Origin: an uncultured Candidatus Saccharibacteria bacterium
GTDB taxonomy: Bacteria > Patescibacteriota > Saccharimonadia > Saccharimonadales > Saccharimonadaceae
NCBI GenBank assembly: GCA_946548715.1
Contig: CAMNPZ010000006.1
Location: forward strand, 1-50,492
Length of the DNA stretch: 50,492 nucleotides
Direction of reading: 5' to 3'
Shown here: positions 1 through 6,773 of the stretch, piece after piece
Layout of the letters: every line of letters starts with the position of its first letter
Numbering within the stretch: position 1 is the first letter of the stretch
Notes under the pieces: generated by a model
Database searches by the model: none
What the model was told of the DNA's origin: nothing
What the model saw: the letters and a program-made list of their open reading frames with translations, nothing else
Position numbers and translations under genes: made by a program

Positions 1-75
1 GCCCGTAGCTCAGCTGGATAGAGCGTTTGCTTGCGGAGCAAAAGGTCGTAGGTTCAAATCCTGTCGGGCGTACCA
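1..75 (+). tRNA. tRNA-Arg (anticodon GCG), 5' end cut by window edge
   Basis: The sequence folds as a tRNA if two bases (expected AC) lie just before the window: acceptor strand (..)GCCCG pairs with CGGGC near the 3' end, the D arm is GCTC/GAGC, the anticodon arm TTTGC/GCAAA encloses the loop TTGCGGA, and the T loop is TTCAAAT. The anticodon at 33-35 is GCG, reading CGC/CGU arginine codons. The 3' CCA is encoded (73-75). Many bacteria read this box with an ACG (inosine) anticodon instead, so GCG is noteworthy. Confidence 0.93.
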
Positions 76-114
76 GAATCAGAAGAAGACTCGTCTAGAG
101 TCTTATTTTGATTC
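76..114 (+). terminator. Hairpin after tRNA-Arg, probable terminator
   Basis: Nested inverted repeats GAATCA/TGATTC and AAGACTC/GAGTCTT, the inner one followed by TATTTTG. It lies directly after the tRNA CCA and could stop its transcription or guide 3' processing. The U-tract is imperfect. Confidence 0.5.
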
Positions 115-125
115 GACAAAAAGTC

Positions 126-152
126 TTGCAATTAGCAATTTTAGTGTATAAT
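126..152 (+). promoter_or_regulatory. Promoter of the PAP2 gene
   Basis: A perfect -10 box TATAAT at 147-152 with TTGCAA at 126-131 (15-bp spacer). Only nine bases separate the -10 box from the ATG at 162, so the transcript should have almost no leader. Confidence 0.6.
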
Positions 153-161
153 AAAAGTATT

Positions 162-677
162 ATGCAGTGGGATTTAATTACAAATATTATACTTACTATA
201 TCAATTATAACTTTAGCGATATTCGTGGTAATCGGTATCTATCAGTGGGTGACACGCAAATCGCTTAAGAAAGTCAACCCAGAGCTGCTTTGGTTACCTT
301 TACCTGTCGCTCTTGTTGCTATTACTTATTTAATTTTTGAGATTTTCCCAGTTAATTACAGACCAGATGGCTCCGGTGAATCATCTTTCCCATCTACTCA
401 TACAATGATTGTGACTACAATATTCTTTATTGTTATGATCATTCTACCTCATTATGTCAAGAATAAGACAATTCGTATTATCCTAAATATTATTATGGTG
501 GCTCTAATCGCCTTGGTTTCTTACGGTAGAGTCGAAGCCGACAAGCACTGGATTATTGATGTTATTGGCGGCGTAGCCTTTGCCTTTGCCTTCTCCGAAA
601 TCTATTATTATGCCTACAAAAAATTTAAAAAATCAAGGAAAAAGCACCATGCCGAGCGTCTTCAGTCAAATTATTAA
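162..677 (+). CDS. PAP2-family membrane phosphatase
   Basis: A 171-residue integral membrane protein with about five hydrophobic segments. It carries the PAP2 / acid phosphatase signatures in order: an RP-containing motif (NYRP, about residues 65-68), PSTH (about 77-80, equivalent to PSGH) and S-x-GR-x5-H-x3-D (about 120-133). Family members dephosphorylate lipid phosphates such as undecaprenyl diphosphate or phosphatidic acid at the membrane surface; the substrate here is unknown. I start at 162, not at an ATG 18 codons upstream, because the -10 box at 147-152 lies between them. The 3' end overlaps the HIT gene by 29 bases, so the two are probably cotranscribed. Its sense strand is less C-rich than most + strand genes here. 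Confidence 0.85.
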   Translation: MQWDLITNIILTISIITLAIFVVIGIYQWVTRKSLKKVNPELLWLPLPVALVAITYLIFEIFPVNYRPDGSGESSFPSTHTMIVTTIFFIVMIILPHYVKNKTIRIILNIIMVALIALVSYGRVEADKHWIIDVIGGVAFAFAFSEIYYYAYKKFKKSRKKHHAERLQSNY

Positions 678-1026
678 AGGTGATATCCCCTGTTATAAAA
701 TCTACGAAGACGACAAAACCATCGCCTTTCTAGATATTCACCCAGAGTCACGAGGTCATGTTCTTGTCGTTCCTAAAAATGAAGTAGACAAGATTTATGA
801 TTTACCGGATGAAGATTATCGAGCCTTGATGGATGCAGTTAAGAAACTTTCCAAGCATATGGAGTCAAAATTGAATGCCAGAATTCTCTGGAAAGTTGTC
901 GGTACCGATGTGCCTCACGCCCATGTTCACCTTATGCCGTTAGACCCAGACTGGCAATACGGACACACGCTCGAACTATCCGACGATGAATTTGAGCAAA
1001 TCCGTCAAAACTTAGCATTTAATTAA
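649..1026 (+). CDS. HIT-family nucleotide hydrolase/transferase
   Basis: A 125-residue HIT (histidine triad) protein. The N-terminal part (VFSQIIKGDIPCYKIYEDD) is the typical start of HIT/HINT proteins, and the catalytic triad motif HAHVHLM is at about residues 90-96, with the central His acting as nucleophile on nucleoside phosphoramidates or dinucleotides. The usual length is about 110-140 residues, so it is complete. The start at 649 is preceded by AAGGAA and gives the standard N-terminus; longer upstream frames are PAP2 read in another frame. It overlaps the end of the PAP2 gene, suggesting translational coupling. The cellular substrate cannot be told from sequence. Confidence 0.93.
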   Translation: MPSVFSQIIKGDIPCYKIYEDDKTIAFLDIHPESRGHVLVVPKNEVDKIYDLPDEDYRALMDAVKKLSKHMESKLNARILWKVVGTDVPHAHVHLMPLDPDWQYGHTLELSDDEFEQIRQNLAFN

Positions 1027-1049
1027 AAAGCCCCCACGTCCGTGAGGGC
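1025..1049 (-). terminator. Rho-independent terminator of the small - strand gene
   Basis: GCCCCCACG-TC-CGTGAGGGC hairpin with one mismatch. Read leftward it ends in a U-tract (AAAAA at 1025-1029 on the + strand), so it serves the gene at 1068-1262. It sits immediately after the HIT stop codon. Confidence 0.75.
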
Positions 1050-1067
1050 AGCATATTTATCGGTGAC

Positions 1068-1262
1068 TTATCTCAAGGCTCTAATGCCAGGTCTCAGAAA
1101 ATCGAGACACCCTACGTTAAATGGTGAAATCCACCAGAACATTCGTCTGTCATGGTTGGTTGGCTTTACGTAGTACATTATTTTATAACCAATCGCCTCC
1201 AATCTCCTGCATTCCGCCTGAACACTTTCTATAGAACGTTCTTCTGTCCAGTAGCCATTCAC
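1068..1262 (-). CDS. Small orphan protein, 64 residues
   Basis: I do not recognise this protein. It is 64 residues, hydrophilic, rich in Arg and aromatic residues (ends FLRPGIRALR), with one Glu/Arg-rich segment (SIESVQAECRRLEAIGYK) resembling a short amphipathic helix. That it is a real gene is supported by context: a consensus promoter on the - strand (TTGACA, 17 bp, TATAAT), a very strong ribosome site GGGAGGGG six bases before a GTG start, and its own terminator. This monocistronic layout recurs at 5745, 10684 and 49625. Confidence 0.7.
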   Translation of the reverse strand: MNGYWTEERSIESVQAECRRLEAIGYKIMYYVKPTNHDRRMFWWISPFNVGCLDFLRPGIRALR

Positions 1263-1283
1263 TATGTTCCCCTCCCTTCATGA

Positions 1284-1332
1284 TGTGATAAACATGCTAT
1301 CACATTATATACTCTTTCGAGGCAAATGTCAA
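1284..1332 (-). promoter_or_regulatory. Consensus promoter with operator-like palindrome
   Basis: On the - strand: TTGACA (1327-1332), a 17-bp spacer and TATAAT (1304-1309). A perfect inverted repeat TGTGATA-N7-TATCACA covers 1284-1304, at the expected transcription start. It could be a repressor operator or a 5' hairpin of the short leader. Confidence 0.8.
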
Positions 1333-1363
1333 GCATGCGTGAGCGGTCTACGACATTAAGATA

Positions 1364-1372
1364 TGATATAAT
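1364..1372 (+). promoter_or_regulatory. Extended -10 promoter of valS
   Basis: TG-A-TATAAT, followed by a leader of about 26 bases containing GAGAGG upstream of the ATG at 1406. Confidence 0.65.
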
Positions 1373-1405
1373 TAATATAATAAAGAGCGAGAGGAATAAT
1401 ACAAT

Positions 1406-4400
1406 ATGAAATTTGCATCAAGTTATGAACCGAATCAATACGAAGCAGATATTTATGGCGCTTGGGAGGCAGCCGGCATTTTTGACCCTAAAATCACTAC
1501 CAAACCAGTCGACGACGATGGTGACGGCATCGACGACCGGATTGAGGATGGACTCGAAAATAACACTTTCGAGACCGTCCGCGACAACGAGATTGAACAG
1601 TTCGACGAAACGGAAGCTATCGCCGAATCTGAGGGGGTTCGGAGCGCGGCAGCGCGAGAAGTAGCGCCAGCCGCCCATGGCGATGGGCCGGCTGGACGCG
1701 CCCCGAAGATCGGCGATAGTTCCGTTTCTAAAACATTTTCTATCGTCATGCCCCCACCCAACGCCAACGGCAACCTCCACATCGGTCACGGCTTAACTGT
1801 AGCCCTCGAAGACTCTCTTACGCGTTACTATCGTCTTCGCGGTGCCTCCTCTTGGTACATCCCTGGTGCTGACCATGCCGGCTTCGAAACCTGGGTCGTT
1901 TATGAACGCAACCTCGAGGCACAAGGCCACACTCGCTTTGAATTTGACCGCGATGAACTCTACGCCCGCGTCTGGAATTTCGTCGCCGAGCAACGCGGCA
2001 ATATGGAACTCCAGCTCCGCGCTCTTGGCGCCTCCTGTTCTTGGGATGACCTCACCTTCACACTTGATGAAAACGTCATTGACCGTGTTTATACGACTTT
2101 CGAGAAAATGTGGAACGACGGCCTCATCTATCGCGGCGAAAAACTCGTCAACTTCTGTCCAAAGCACCAAACCGCCTTCGCCGACATCGAAGTCGAACAC
2201 AAAGACGAAAAAGGCACCCTCTGGGACATTGAGTACAAACTATCAGATGAGCCCGAAAATAACACTTTCGAGACCGTCCGCGACAACGGGAGCGGGATGA
2301 GCGAGGAGCCCCGTGACGACGGGCGCGACGAAGCGAGTCGAGAAAGTGTTATTTCGAGCTCGCTGGTGGTTTCTACTACTCGTCCCGAGACCCTTTTTGG
2401 CGACGCCGCTGTCGCTGTGAATCCTAACGACGAACGCTACAAGGATTTAATCGGCAAACACGTCAAGCTTCCCCTAACCAACAGAACCATCCCCATTATT
2501 GCCGACGAACACGCTGACCCTGAATACGGTACCGGCGCCGTCAAGATTACTCCTGCCCATGATCACGACGATTTCGAAGTCGGTGAGCGGCATAATCTTC
2601 CCCGCCTCCAAGTCATATCCGAGGATGGCCACATGATCAATGTTCCCGAGGAATACAATGGCCTCACTACAACCGAATGTCGCAAAAAGGTTCTAAAGGA
2701 CCTTAAGGACCAAGGTCTCCTCGTCGGCGAAAAGAAAATTGTTCATTCAGTCGCTCATTGTTATAAATGCGGCACGGTTCTCGAACCAATGCTAAAGAAA
2801 CAATGGTTTGTTGATGTCGAAAAACTCGCCAAAACCGCCATCGAGCATCTCGAAAACAATGAAATTAAATTCCATCCCGCGAGCAAGAAGAAAGTTCTCA
2901 TCAACTACCTCAAAGGCCTCAAAGATTGGAACATCTCCCGTCAAATCCCTTGGGGCATCGCTATCCCAATGTTCCATCAGGTGGGTGTCGAAGAAACGTC
3001 AGAAAATGTTCATTCGAGACCTTCCGCGACTAACGAGGAGCGGGGGAGCGAAGTCTCGCCCGTAACGACCGCTGTAGGAGCCGAGCAGGCAGAAAGTTTA
3101 CTTTCTGCGTCGAGGCGACGCCCAGCGGACGACTTATGGTCGACGGGCCGAGACGAGCGTGTCGAGAATGAATCATTTCTGACGTCTAATCGCCTAGCTA
3201 CTGATGAGCCCGACTGGATCTTCGATCGTCGTACCAACCTCAAGGAAATCGAAAAAGCTGGCGTGAAATATGTCAGAGACGAAGATACCTTCGATACCTG
3301 GTTCTCGAGTTCGCACTGGCCCATCGTTTGCACCAACTGGACCGAGGAAAACTTCAACCCCTATTATCCACTCAACGTCATGGAAACTGGCGCCGATATC
3401 CTATTTGCCTGGGTAGCCCGTATGCTCATGATGGGTCTCTACGTCACAGGCGAAGTTCCCTTTAAGGAAGTCTACCTCCACGGCCTCGTCCTTGACGCCC
3501 ATGGCCAGAAAATGAGCAAAAGCAAAGGCAACGTAATAAACCCCATGGATCTTGTTACGAAATATGGCTCCGACGCCTTCCGTCTCGGTATTTTGCGGGG
3601 CCGTTCCGCCGGTATGAATCAAGCTTTCTCTGAACAATCCGTCATCAGCGGCCGCAATCTCTGCAATAAACTTTGGAACATCTCCCGCCTCATCCAATCC
3701 CTCATCGACGAAAATGCGGACGGAAAGGCGGAAACTATTATCGAATCTGAGGGGGTTCGGAGCGCGGCAGCGCGAGAGGTAGCGCCGGCCGCCCATGGCG
3801 ATGGGCCGGCCGGACGCGCCCCGAAAATCGATAATAGTTCCGCCTATACCACCGATTATATGGGTGAAGACTGGATCTGCCGCGAGCTAAACAACTGCTT
3901 GTCTCAACTCGAAGACGACATGAAGAACTATCGTTTCTCCGAAGCTGTCGAGACGTTGTACCAAACCATTTGGGACAAATACGCCGACTGGTTCCTCGAA
4001 TCGCAGAAGATTTACAAAAACATCCCACTCCTGAAGCAAACTCTCGAAACCCTATTAATCGCTCTTCATCCCTTCGCTCCGTTCGTCACCGAGGCAATCT
4101 GGCAGAACCTAAGTTGGACAAACGGCTTCATCGCTACTGCCAAATGGCCCGCCAGGCTCAAATATGACCCCATTTCAGCCGAAGAGTTTGAAAACATAAG
4201 AAATATCGTATCCGAAGTCAGAGGCACCTTGCAGGCCCTTCCAGGCACCAATAACGCCAAAAAATACGGCCTACTATTCAACAATGATAGCCTCATCCAG
4301 GACAACCAAATGCTAATCAAGGTCCTTACCAAGGTCCCAACCATTAATAACCTTGATGGCGCCCCACGTGGCCTCCGGCTAGCCCTAGCCAACCATGAGC

Positions 4401-4621
4401 TCTATCTAGATGTCCCCGAAAAAGTCGTCACAGAATACAAAGATGCTCTTACCGAACGTATCCTCGCTGTCGGCCGCGAGCTCGATGCTCTAAATCTCAG
4501 GATGAGCAATCCGAATTACGTCGAACGCGCCCCCGCTCACCTCGTCAAAGAAACCCAGGACCAGATTGCAGAAAAAGAGCAACTCATTTCTCGCCTCAAA
4601 ACCCAACAAAGTCTCATTTAA
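1406..4621 (+). CDS. valS: Valyl-tRNA synthetase with in-frame palindromic insertions
   Basis: A class I aminoacyl-tRNA synthetase charging tRNA-Val. Visible features: HIGH signature as HIGHG (about residue 125) after SIVMPPPNANGNL, editing-domain motif STTRPETLFGD, ISRQIPWG, TWFSSSHWP, KMSKS (702-706), an anticodon-binding region, and a C-terminal coiled coil typical of ValRS. At 1071 residues it is well above the usual 850-950. The surplus is explained by four insertion sites that interrupt ordinary ValRS sequence without breaking the frame: before the HIGH region (about residues 50-107), before STTRPETL (283-317), before the DTWFSS region (530-594), and at the start of the anticodon-binding domain (774-813). 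Each is palindromic at DNA level and none contains a stop. All lie where ValRS orthologues have loops or variable linkers (my judgement from memory of the family). As the host gene is essential, the enzyme presumably tolerates them, or they are removed or bypassed. Confidence 0.95.
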   Translation: MKFASSYEPNQYEADIYGAWEAAGIFDPKITTKPVDDDGDGIDDRIEDGLENNTFETVRDNEIEQFDETEAIAESEGVRSAAAREVAPAAHGDGPAGRAPKIGDSSVSKTFSIVMPPPNANGNLHIGHGLTVALEDSLTRYYRLRGASSWYIPGADHAGFETWVVYERNLEAQGHTRFEFDRDELYARVWNFVAEQRGNMELQLRALGASCSWDDLTFTLDENVIDRVYTTFEKMWNDGLIYRGEKLVNFCPKHQTAFADIEVEHKDEKGTLWDIEYKLSDEPENNTFETVRDNGSGMSEEPRDDGRDEASRESVISSSLVVSTTRPETLFGDAAVAVNPNDERYKDLIGKHVKLPLTNRTIPIIADEHADPEYGTGAVKITPAHDHDDFEVGERHNLPRLQVISEDGHMINVPEEYNGLTTTECRKKVLKDLKDQGLLVGEKKIVHSVAHCYKCGTVLEPMLKKQWFVDVEKLAKTAIEHLENNEIKFHPASKKKVLINYLKGLKDWNISRQIPWGIAIPMFHQVGVEETSENVHSRPSATNEERGSEVSPVTTAVGAEQAESLLSASRRRPADDLWSTGRDERVENESFLTSNRLATDEPDWIFDRRTNLKEIEKAGVKYVRDEDTFDTWFSSSHWPIVCTNWTEENFNPYYPLNVMETGADILFAWVARMLMMGLYVTGEVPFKEVYLHGLVLDAHGQKMSKSKGNVINPMDLVTKYGSDAFRLGILRGRSAGMNQAFSEQSVISGRNLCNKLWNISRLIQSLIDENADGKAETIIESEGVRSAAAREVAPAAHGDGPAGRAPKIDNSSAYTTDYMGEDWICRELNNCLSQLEDDMKNYRFSEAVETLYQTIWDKYADWFLESQKIYKNIPLLKQTLETLLIALHPFAPFVTEAIWQNLSWTNGFIATAKWPARLKYDPISAEEFENIRNIVSEVRGTLQALPGTNNAKKYGLLFNNDSLIQDNQMLIKVLTKVPTINNLDGAPRGLRLALANHELYLDVPEKVVTEYKDALTERILAVGRELDALNLRMSNPNYVERAPAHLVKETQDQIAEKEQLISRLKTQQSLI
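1556..1590 (+). repeat. Left half of palindromic element, copy A1 (in valS)
   Basis: This stretch is identical to the first 35 bases of the element at 2255, including its left arm GAAAATAACACTTTCGAGA and core CCGTCCGCGACAACG. The matching right arm is absent here; after about 20 further bases element B1 begins. It reads as the residues ENNTFETVRDN in the same frame as copy A2. Confidence 0.8.
1611..1724 (+). repeat. Palindromic element copy B1, in frame in valS
   Basis: A 114-bp element. The outer arms CGGAAGCTATCGCCGA and TCGGCGATAGTTCCG are mutually complementary (one bulge); inner stems are TTCGGAGCGCG/CGCGCCCCGAA and GCCAGCCG-CCCAT/ATGGG-CCGGCTGG around a GGCG loop. The core is nearly identical to B2 (3727-3844), but the outer arms differ. 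The core encodes a 28-residue peptide identical in both copies. Confidence 0.9.
2255..2355 (+). repeat. Palindromic element copy A2, in frame in valS
   Basis: About 101 bp, in the CP1 editing domain. Left arm GAAAATAACACTTTCGAGA and right arm TCGAGAAAGTGTTATTTC are complementary. The inner ends (TTCGAGACCGTCCGCGAC on the left; GACGGGCGCGACGAAGCGAG followed by TCGAGAA on the right) are shared with elements C1 and C2, so A and C belong to one family with different interiors and arms. Confidence 0.9.
2996..3185 (+). repeat. Palindromic element copy C1, in frame in valS
   Basis: About 190 bp. The outer arms (left ACGTCAGAAAATGTTCATTC; right GAATGAATCATTTCTGACGT) are complementary. The interior holds a perfect hairpin GCAGAAAGT-TT-ACTTTCTGC (3089-3108), a second hairpin CGGG-GAG/CTC-CCCG, and the block GAGGCGACGCCCAGCGGA. 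The interior is almost identical to C2 in the P-type ATPase gene, whereas the outer arms are not. Confidence 0.92.
3727..3844 (+). repeat. Palindromic element copy B2, in frame in valS
   Basis: The core is almost identical to B1. The outer arms GGCGGAAACTATTATCGA and TCGATAATAGTTCCGCC pair with each other but differ from those of B1. Inside the stem the pair A1669-T1693 of B1 is replaced by G3787-C3811. All four core differences from B1 fall at third codon positions and are silent. Confidence 0.92.
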
Positions 4622-4649
4622 GAAATGCGGGCACCAAACCACCATCTCG

Positions 4650-4658
4650 TGGTAGAAT
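4650..4658 (+). promoter_or_regulatory. Extended -10 box, leaderless architecture (DUF3137 gene)
   Basis: TG-G-TAGAAT followed by exactly six bases and the ATG at 4665. Transcription should begin at or next to the start codon. Confidence 0.65.
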
Positions 4659-4664
4659 GATACT

Positions 4665-5585
4665 ATGAACTTCCAATCAGTTGAGGACGCCCGCAAGGCC
4701 TATGCTAAGAGGCTTATTTGGCAATGGGCAATCTTTGGAATCATACTCGCAGTTGCCACCATTATCTGTATAGCCAGCAAAGATCCAGATTCATTATTCA
4801 TGCCGTTTTTCTTAGGCTTCTTCTTTGGGGTTCTATGCTTCATCATCATGAGTTTTATTAATCGCAACGTCCATCGTCAATATCGTCGCGCTTACAAAGC
4901 TTATTTTGTCGAGCAAAACCTCCGAAAAATCTTTACCGACCTCAGTTACAATCATGAACTCGGTCTGAGCTCGACCGCCCTCAATCTTATCGGCATGATT
5001 AACACAGGCGATCGCTATTCCTCTAATGATTTCACCAAAGGCAAATATAAAGATGTCGCTTTTACTCAAGCCGATGTCCACATCGAAACAGAATACACCG
5101 ACTCCGACGGCGATACTCATTACACGACTATTTTCAGGGGTCGTTTCATGATTTTTGAATTTCCCAAACAGTTCAATTTTAAGCTCGCCGTTGTTGGTAA
5201 ACGTTTCCGTGCCTATCGAAATCCAGGCAAAAACGCCAAAACCGGCCAAAAAACCGAAAGAATATCCACCGAATCCAACGAATTCAACCGCATGTTCTAT
5301 ATCTATGGACAAGACGGCTTTGAGGCTTATTATATCCTCGATCCTGCTTTCATGGTAAAACTAATGAACATCGCCACGGCACACAAAAACAAAGTGCTCT
5401 TTGCATTCTATGCGAACTACCTTATAGTTGGACTCGATGATGGCAAAGACTCCTTCGAACCACCTTCACCTCTCAAGCGAATCGATGAAGCTAAAGAATC
5501 CGCCACAGTTGCTGGCGAAATTAAAACCATCACAGAATTCGTTGACCAGCTTTCCCTGTCTCGCAAGTATTTTAAGTCAAACTAA
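4665..5585 (+). CDS. DUF3137-like membrane protein
   Basis: A 306-residue protein with two closely spaced N-terminal membrane segments (about residues 20-37 and 43-64) and a long soluble part. The layout and motifs such as FRGRFMIFEFPKQF, FNRMFYIYGQDGFEAYYIL and ANYLIVGL resemble the DUF3137 family, whose function is unknown. It follows valS by 43 bases but has its own extended -10 box six bases before the ATG, so it is probably an independent leaderless unit. It may be a membrane-bound protein with its C-terminal domain in the cytoplasm; topology is inferred only. Confidence 0.7.
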   Translation: MNFQSVEDARKAYAKRLIWQWAIFGIILAVATIICIASKDPDSLFMPFFLGFFFGVLCFIIMSFINRNVHRQYRRAYKAYFVEQNLRKIFTDLSYNHELGLSSTALNLIGMINTGDRYSSNDFTKGKYKDVAFTQADVHIETEYTDSDGDTHYTTIFRGRFMIFEFPKQFNFKLAVVGKRFRAYRNPGKNAKTGQKTERISTESNEFNRMFYIYGQDGFEAYYILDPAFMVKLMNIATAHKNKVLFAFYANYLIVGLDDGKDSFEPPSPLKRIDEAKESATVAGEIKTITEFVDQLSLSRKYFKSN

Positions 5586-5619
5586 TCAAAAAACAGTATG
5601 TCAAACCGTGACGTAAAAA

Positions 5620-5648
5620 TTGACAAAACAATAGAAGCATGGTATACT
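5620..5648 (+). promoter_or_regulatory. Consensus promoter of orphan gene at 5745
   Basis: TTGACA (5620-5625), 17-bp spacer, TATACT (5643-5648). A leader of about 90 bases follows. Confidence 0.8.
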
Positions 5649-5744
5649 AAAACAAATGTAATTGCACCTTAGGAAGAATTTGGCTCTACTCAAAGTACTA
5701 ATGTGCATACATTTAAATGCTGTACAAACGAAAGGGGGATGAAG

Positions 5745-5999
5745 ATGAGGTACGGTATTTATAAAAAAATGAATTATAGGTATGCTCGGCACGGCATACC
5801 AGAGACCCTGATAGCAGTAATCGGGAAAGGCGATTTGGAAAGCTTTGTGGCAGAATTAGAAAAACGTGGCTATACTGGCCATTTCGCCTGCAACAGAGGA
5901 CACTATGTGGAGTTAAACAACAAAGGAATGGAGTTCCATATTTTCCCCTACAAAGGACCAAAAAATCCCATCGGGGACTGGAGAACTCTCCTCAAATAA
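5745..5999 (+). CDS. Small orphan protein, 84 residues
   Basis: Not recognised. It is 84 residues, basic and aromatic-rich (starts MRYGIYKKMNYRYARHG), with a segment GDLESFVAELEKRGYTGHF that looks like a helix-turn and a C-terminal strand-rich region. I chose the ATG at 5745 because AAAGGGGG ends six bases before it; ATGs at 5703 and 5739 are badly placed relative to that site. The gene stands alone between a consensus promoter and a perfect terminator. Its sense strand is relatively G-rich, unlike neighbouring + strand genes, which hints at recent arrival. Confidence 0.7.
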   Translation: MRYGIYKKMNYRYARHGIPETLIAVIGKGDLESFVAELEKRGYTGHFACNRGHYVELNNKGMEFHIFPYKGPKNPIGDWRTLLK

Positions 6000-6003
6000 T
6001 ATT

Positions 6004-6029
6004 AACCCCTAGGCTCGCCTAGGGGTTTT
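6004..6029 (+). terminator. Rho-independent terminator
   Basis: A perfect 10-bp stem AACCCCTAGG/CCTAGGGGTT with a CTCG loop, running into TTTT. Confidence 0.9.
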
Positions 6030-6077
6030 AAAATCCGCTAATTCCCTTCCGCCCCAAAAACCCACGTACAGACAAAA

Positions 6078-6287
6078 TCATTTCGCCTCAAATCTCTGCA
6101 AATTAAACATAGGTGTTCCCTTTTCGGCATCTATGGTTTTTTGTGCTTCTAACATTAGTTTGCGCAGCGCTTTTTCAGATGAAGCGGAACCAATATGCAC
6201 AGTTTTTACTACACGATTCCCTTCCTTATAGCATACCTGCACTCCAGTTGCACCCGAGGTAGTCTTAAACTTCCGTATATAGGCCAT
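6078..6287 (-). pseudogene. N-terminal fragment of an IS1634-type transposase
   Basis: The 69-residue product (starts MAYIRKFKTTSGATGVQVCY, then HIGSASSEKAL) resembles the first 60-70 residues of IS1634/IS4-group transposases, where AYIR..K..SGATAVQ and HIGSAH are typical. No catalytic DDE domain follows, and I see no inverted repeats or remaining transposase sequence nearby. It nevertheless keeps an intact reading frame and an extended -10 box (TG-C-TAAAAT) exactly six bases before the ATG, so it may be an expressed domesticated small protein. The resemblance is from memory of the family. Confidence 0.6.
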
Positions 6288-6293
6288 AGCCTA

Positions 6294-6302
6294 ATTTTAG
6301 CA
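6294..6302 (-). promoter_or_regulatory. Extended -10 box, leaderless architecture (transposase fragment)
   Basis: On the - strand TG-C-TAAAAT, six bases, then the ATG at 6287. Confidence 0.55.
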
Positions 6303-6329
6303 CAACTTACGCGATAGTTCTCCGTCGAG

Positions 6330-6371
6330 TTATACACAAGCAGGATGGATTTCGACACAACCTTATCCACA
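6330..6371 (+). other. Two perfect DnaA-box sequences
   Basis: TTATACACA (6330-6338) and TTATCCACA (6363-6371), both matching TTATNCACA, in the same orientation and 33 bp apart, inside the 500-bp gene-free region. An A+T-rich stretch lies about 270 bp downstream (6637-6668). They may bind DnaA for regulation or titration. I see no strand-composition switch here, which argues against a replication origin. Confidence 0.4.
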
Positions 6372-6438
6372 ACAACCATAAACACAACTACAAACTGTTC
6401 CCCGTTCTGCTAGCAACCGCTTAGCTTAGCAACCGCGC

Positions 6439-6467
6439 TTGACAAAAAATCCCGCTTGCGCTAAAAT
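6439..6467 (+). promoter_or_regulatory. Consensus promoter in the 6.3-6.8 kb gene-free region
   Basis: TTGACA (6439-6444), 17-bp spacer, TAAAAT (6462-6467). No open reading frame begins downstream, so it probably drives a non-coding RNA. Confidence 0.65.
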
Positions 6468-6472
6468 CAAAC

Positions 6473-6612
6473 CAACAACTGAAGGCAAAGCCGCCAGTTG
6501 GGAGAATTAGCAACCGAGATTTGAACGAAAAGGTAGGACGAAACGCGAAAATATCAGCAAAATCCTCCGGGCTCCCACATCAGGGAAAAGCTAATCTCGT
6601 TCATATTTAACC
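6473..6612 (+). ncRNA. Candidate structured RNA, type unknown
   Basis: Downstream of a consensus promoter and without a plausible reading frame. It begins with a hairpin CAACTG-AA-GGC-AAA-GCC-GC-CAGTTG. Further possible pairings are GGGAG with CTCCC, TTAGC with GCTAA and GAACGA with TCGTTC; the last two cross the first, as in a pseudoknot. I could not match it to tmRNA, RNase P RNA, 6S or SRP RNA. The 3' end is uncertain. The rest of the gene-free interval (6613-6773) shows only an A+T-rich stretch with the direct repeat ATAAGCATAA and a short hairpin GTTG-AAAAA-CAAC. Confidence 0.35.
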
Positions 6613-6773
6613 GTCTCGAAAAACAGCCGGTAGATTTTCATAAGCATAAAATAAATAAGCATAAGCCGTCAAACAAATTCACATGTCGGTATCTTCAGAG
6701 ACGACGCAAACAGTGACAGGGAAGTGTTGAAAAACAACTAATGGAAAACTAAAGCATTTTTAAGCTCAAAAAG

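Noticed and set aside
1556-3844. Inteins or group I/II introns in valS
   Set aside because: The insertions are only 35-38 to about 65 residues, lack splicing motifs and have no intron core; they are palindromic and repeated.
1406-4621. valS read as frameshifted or a fusion of separate genes
   Set aside because: All synthetase motifs are in a single uninterrupted frame in normal order; the extra sequence is explained by the palindromic insertions.
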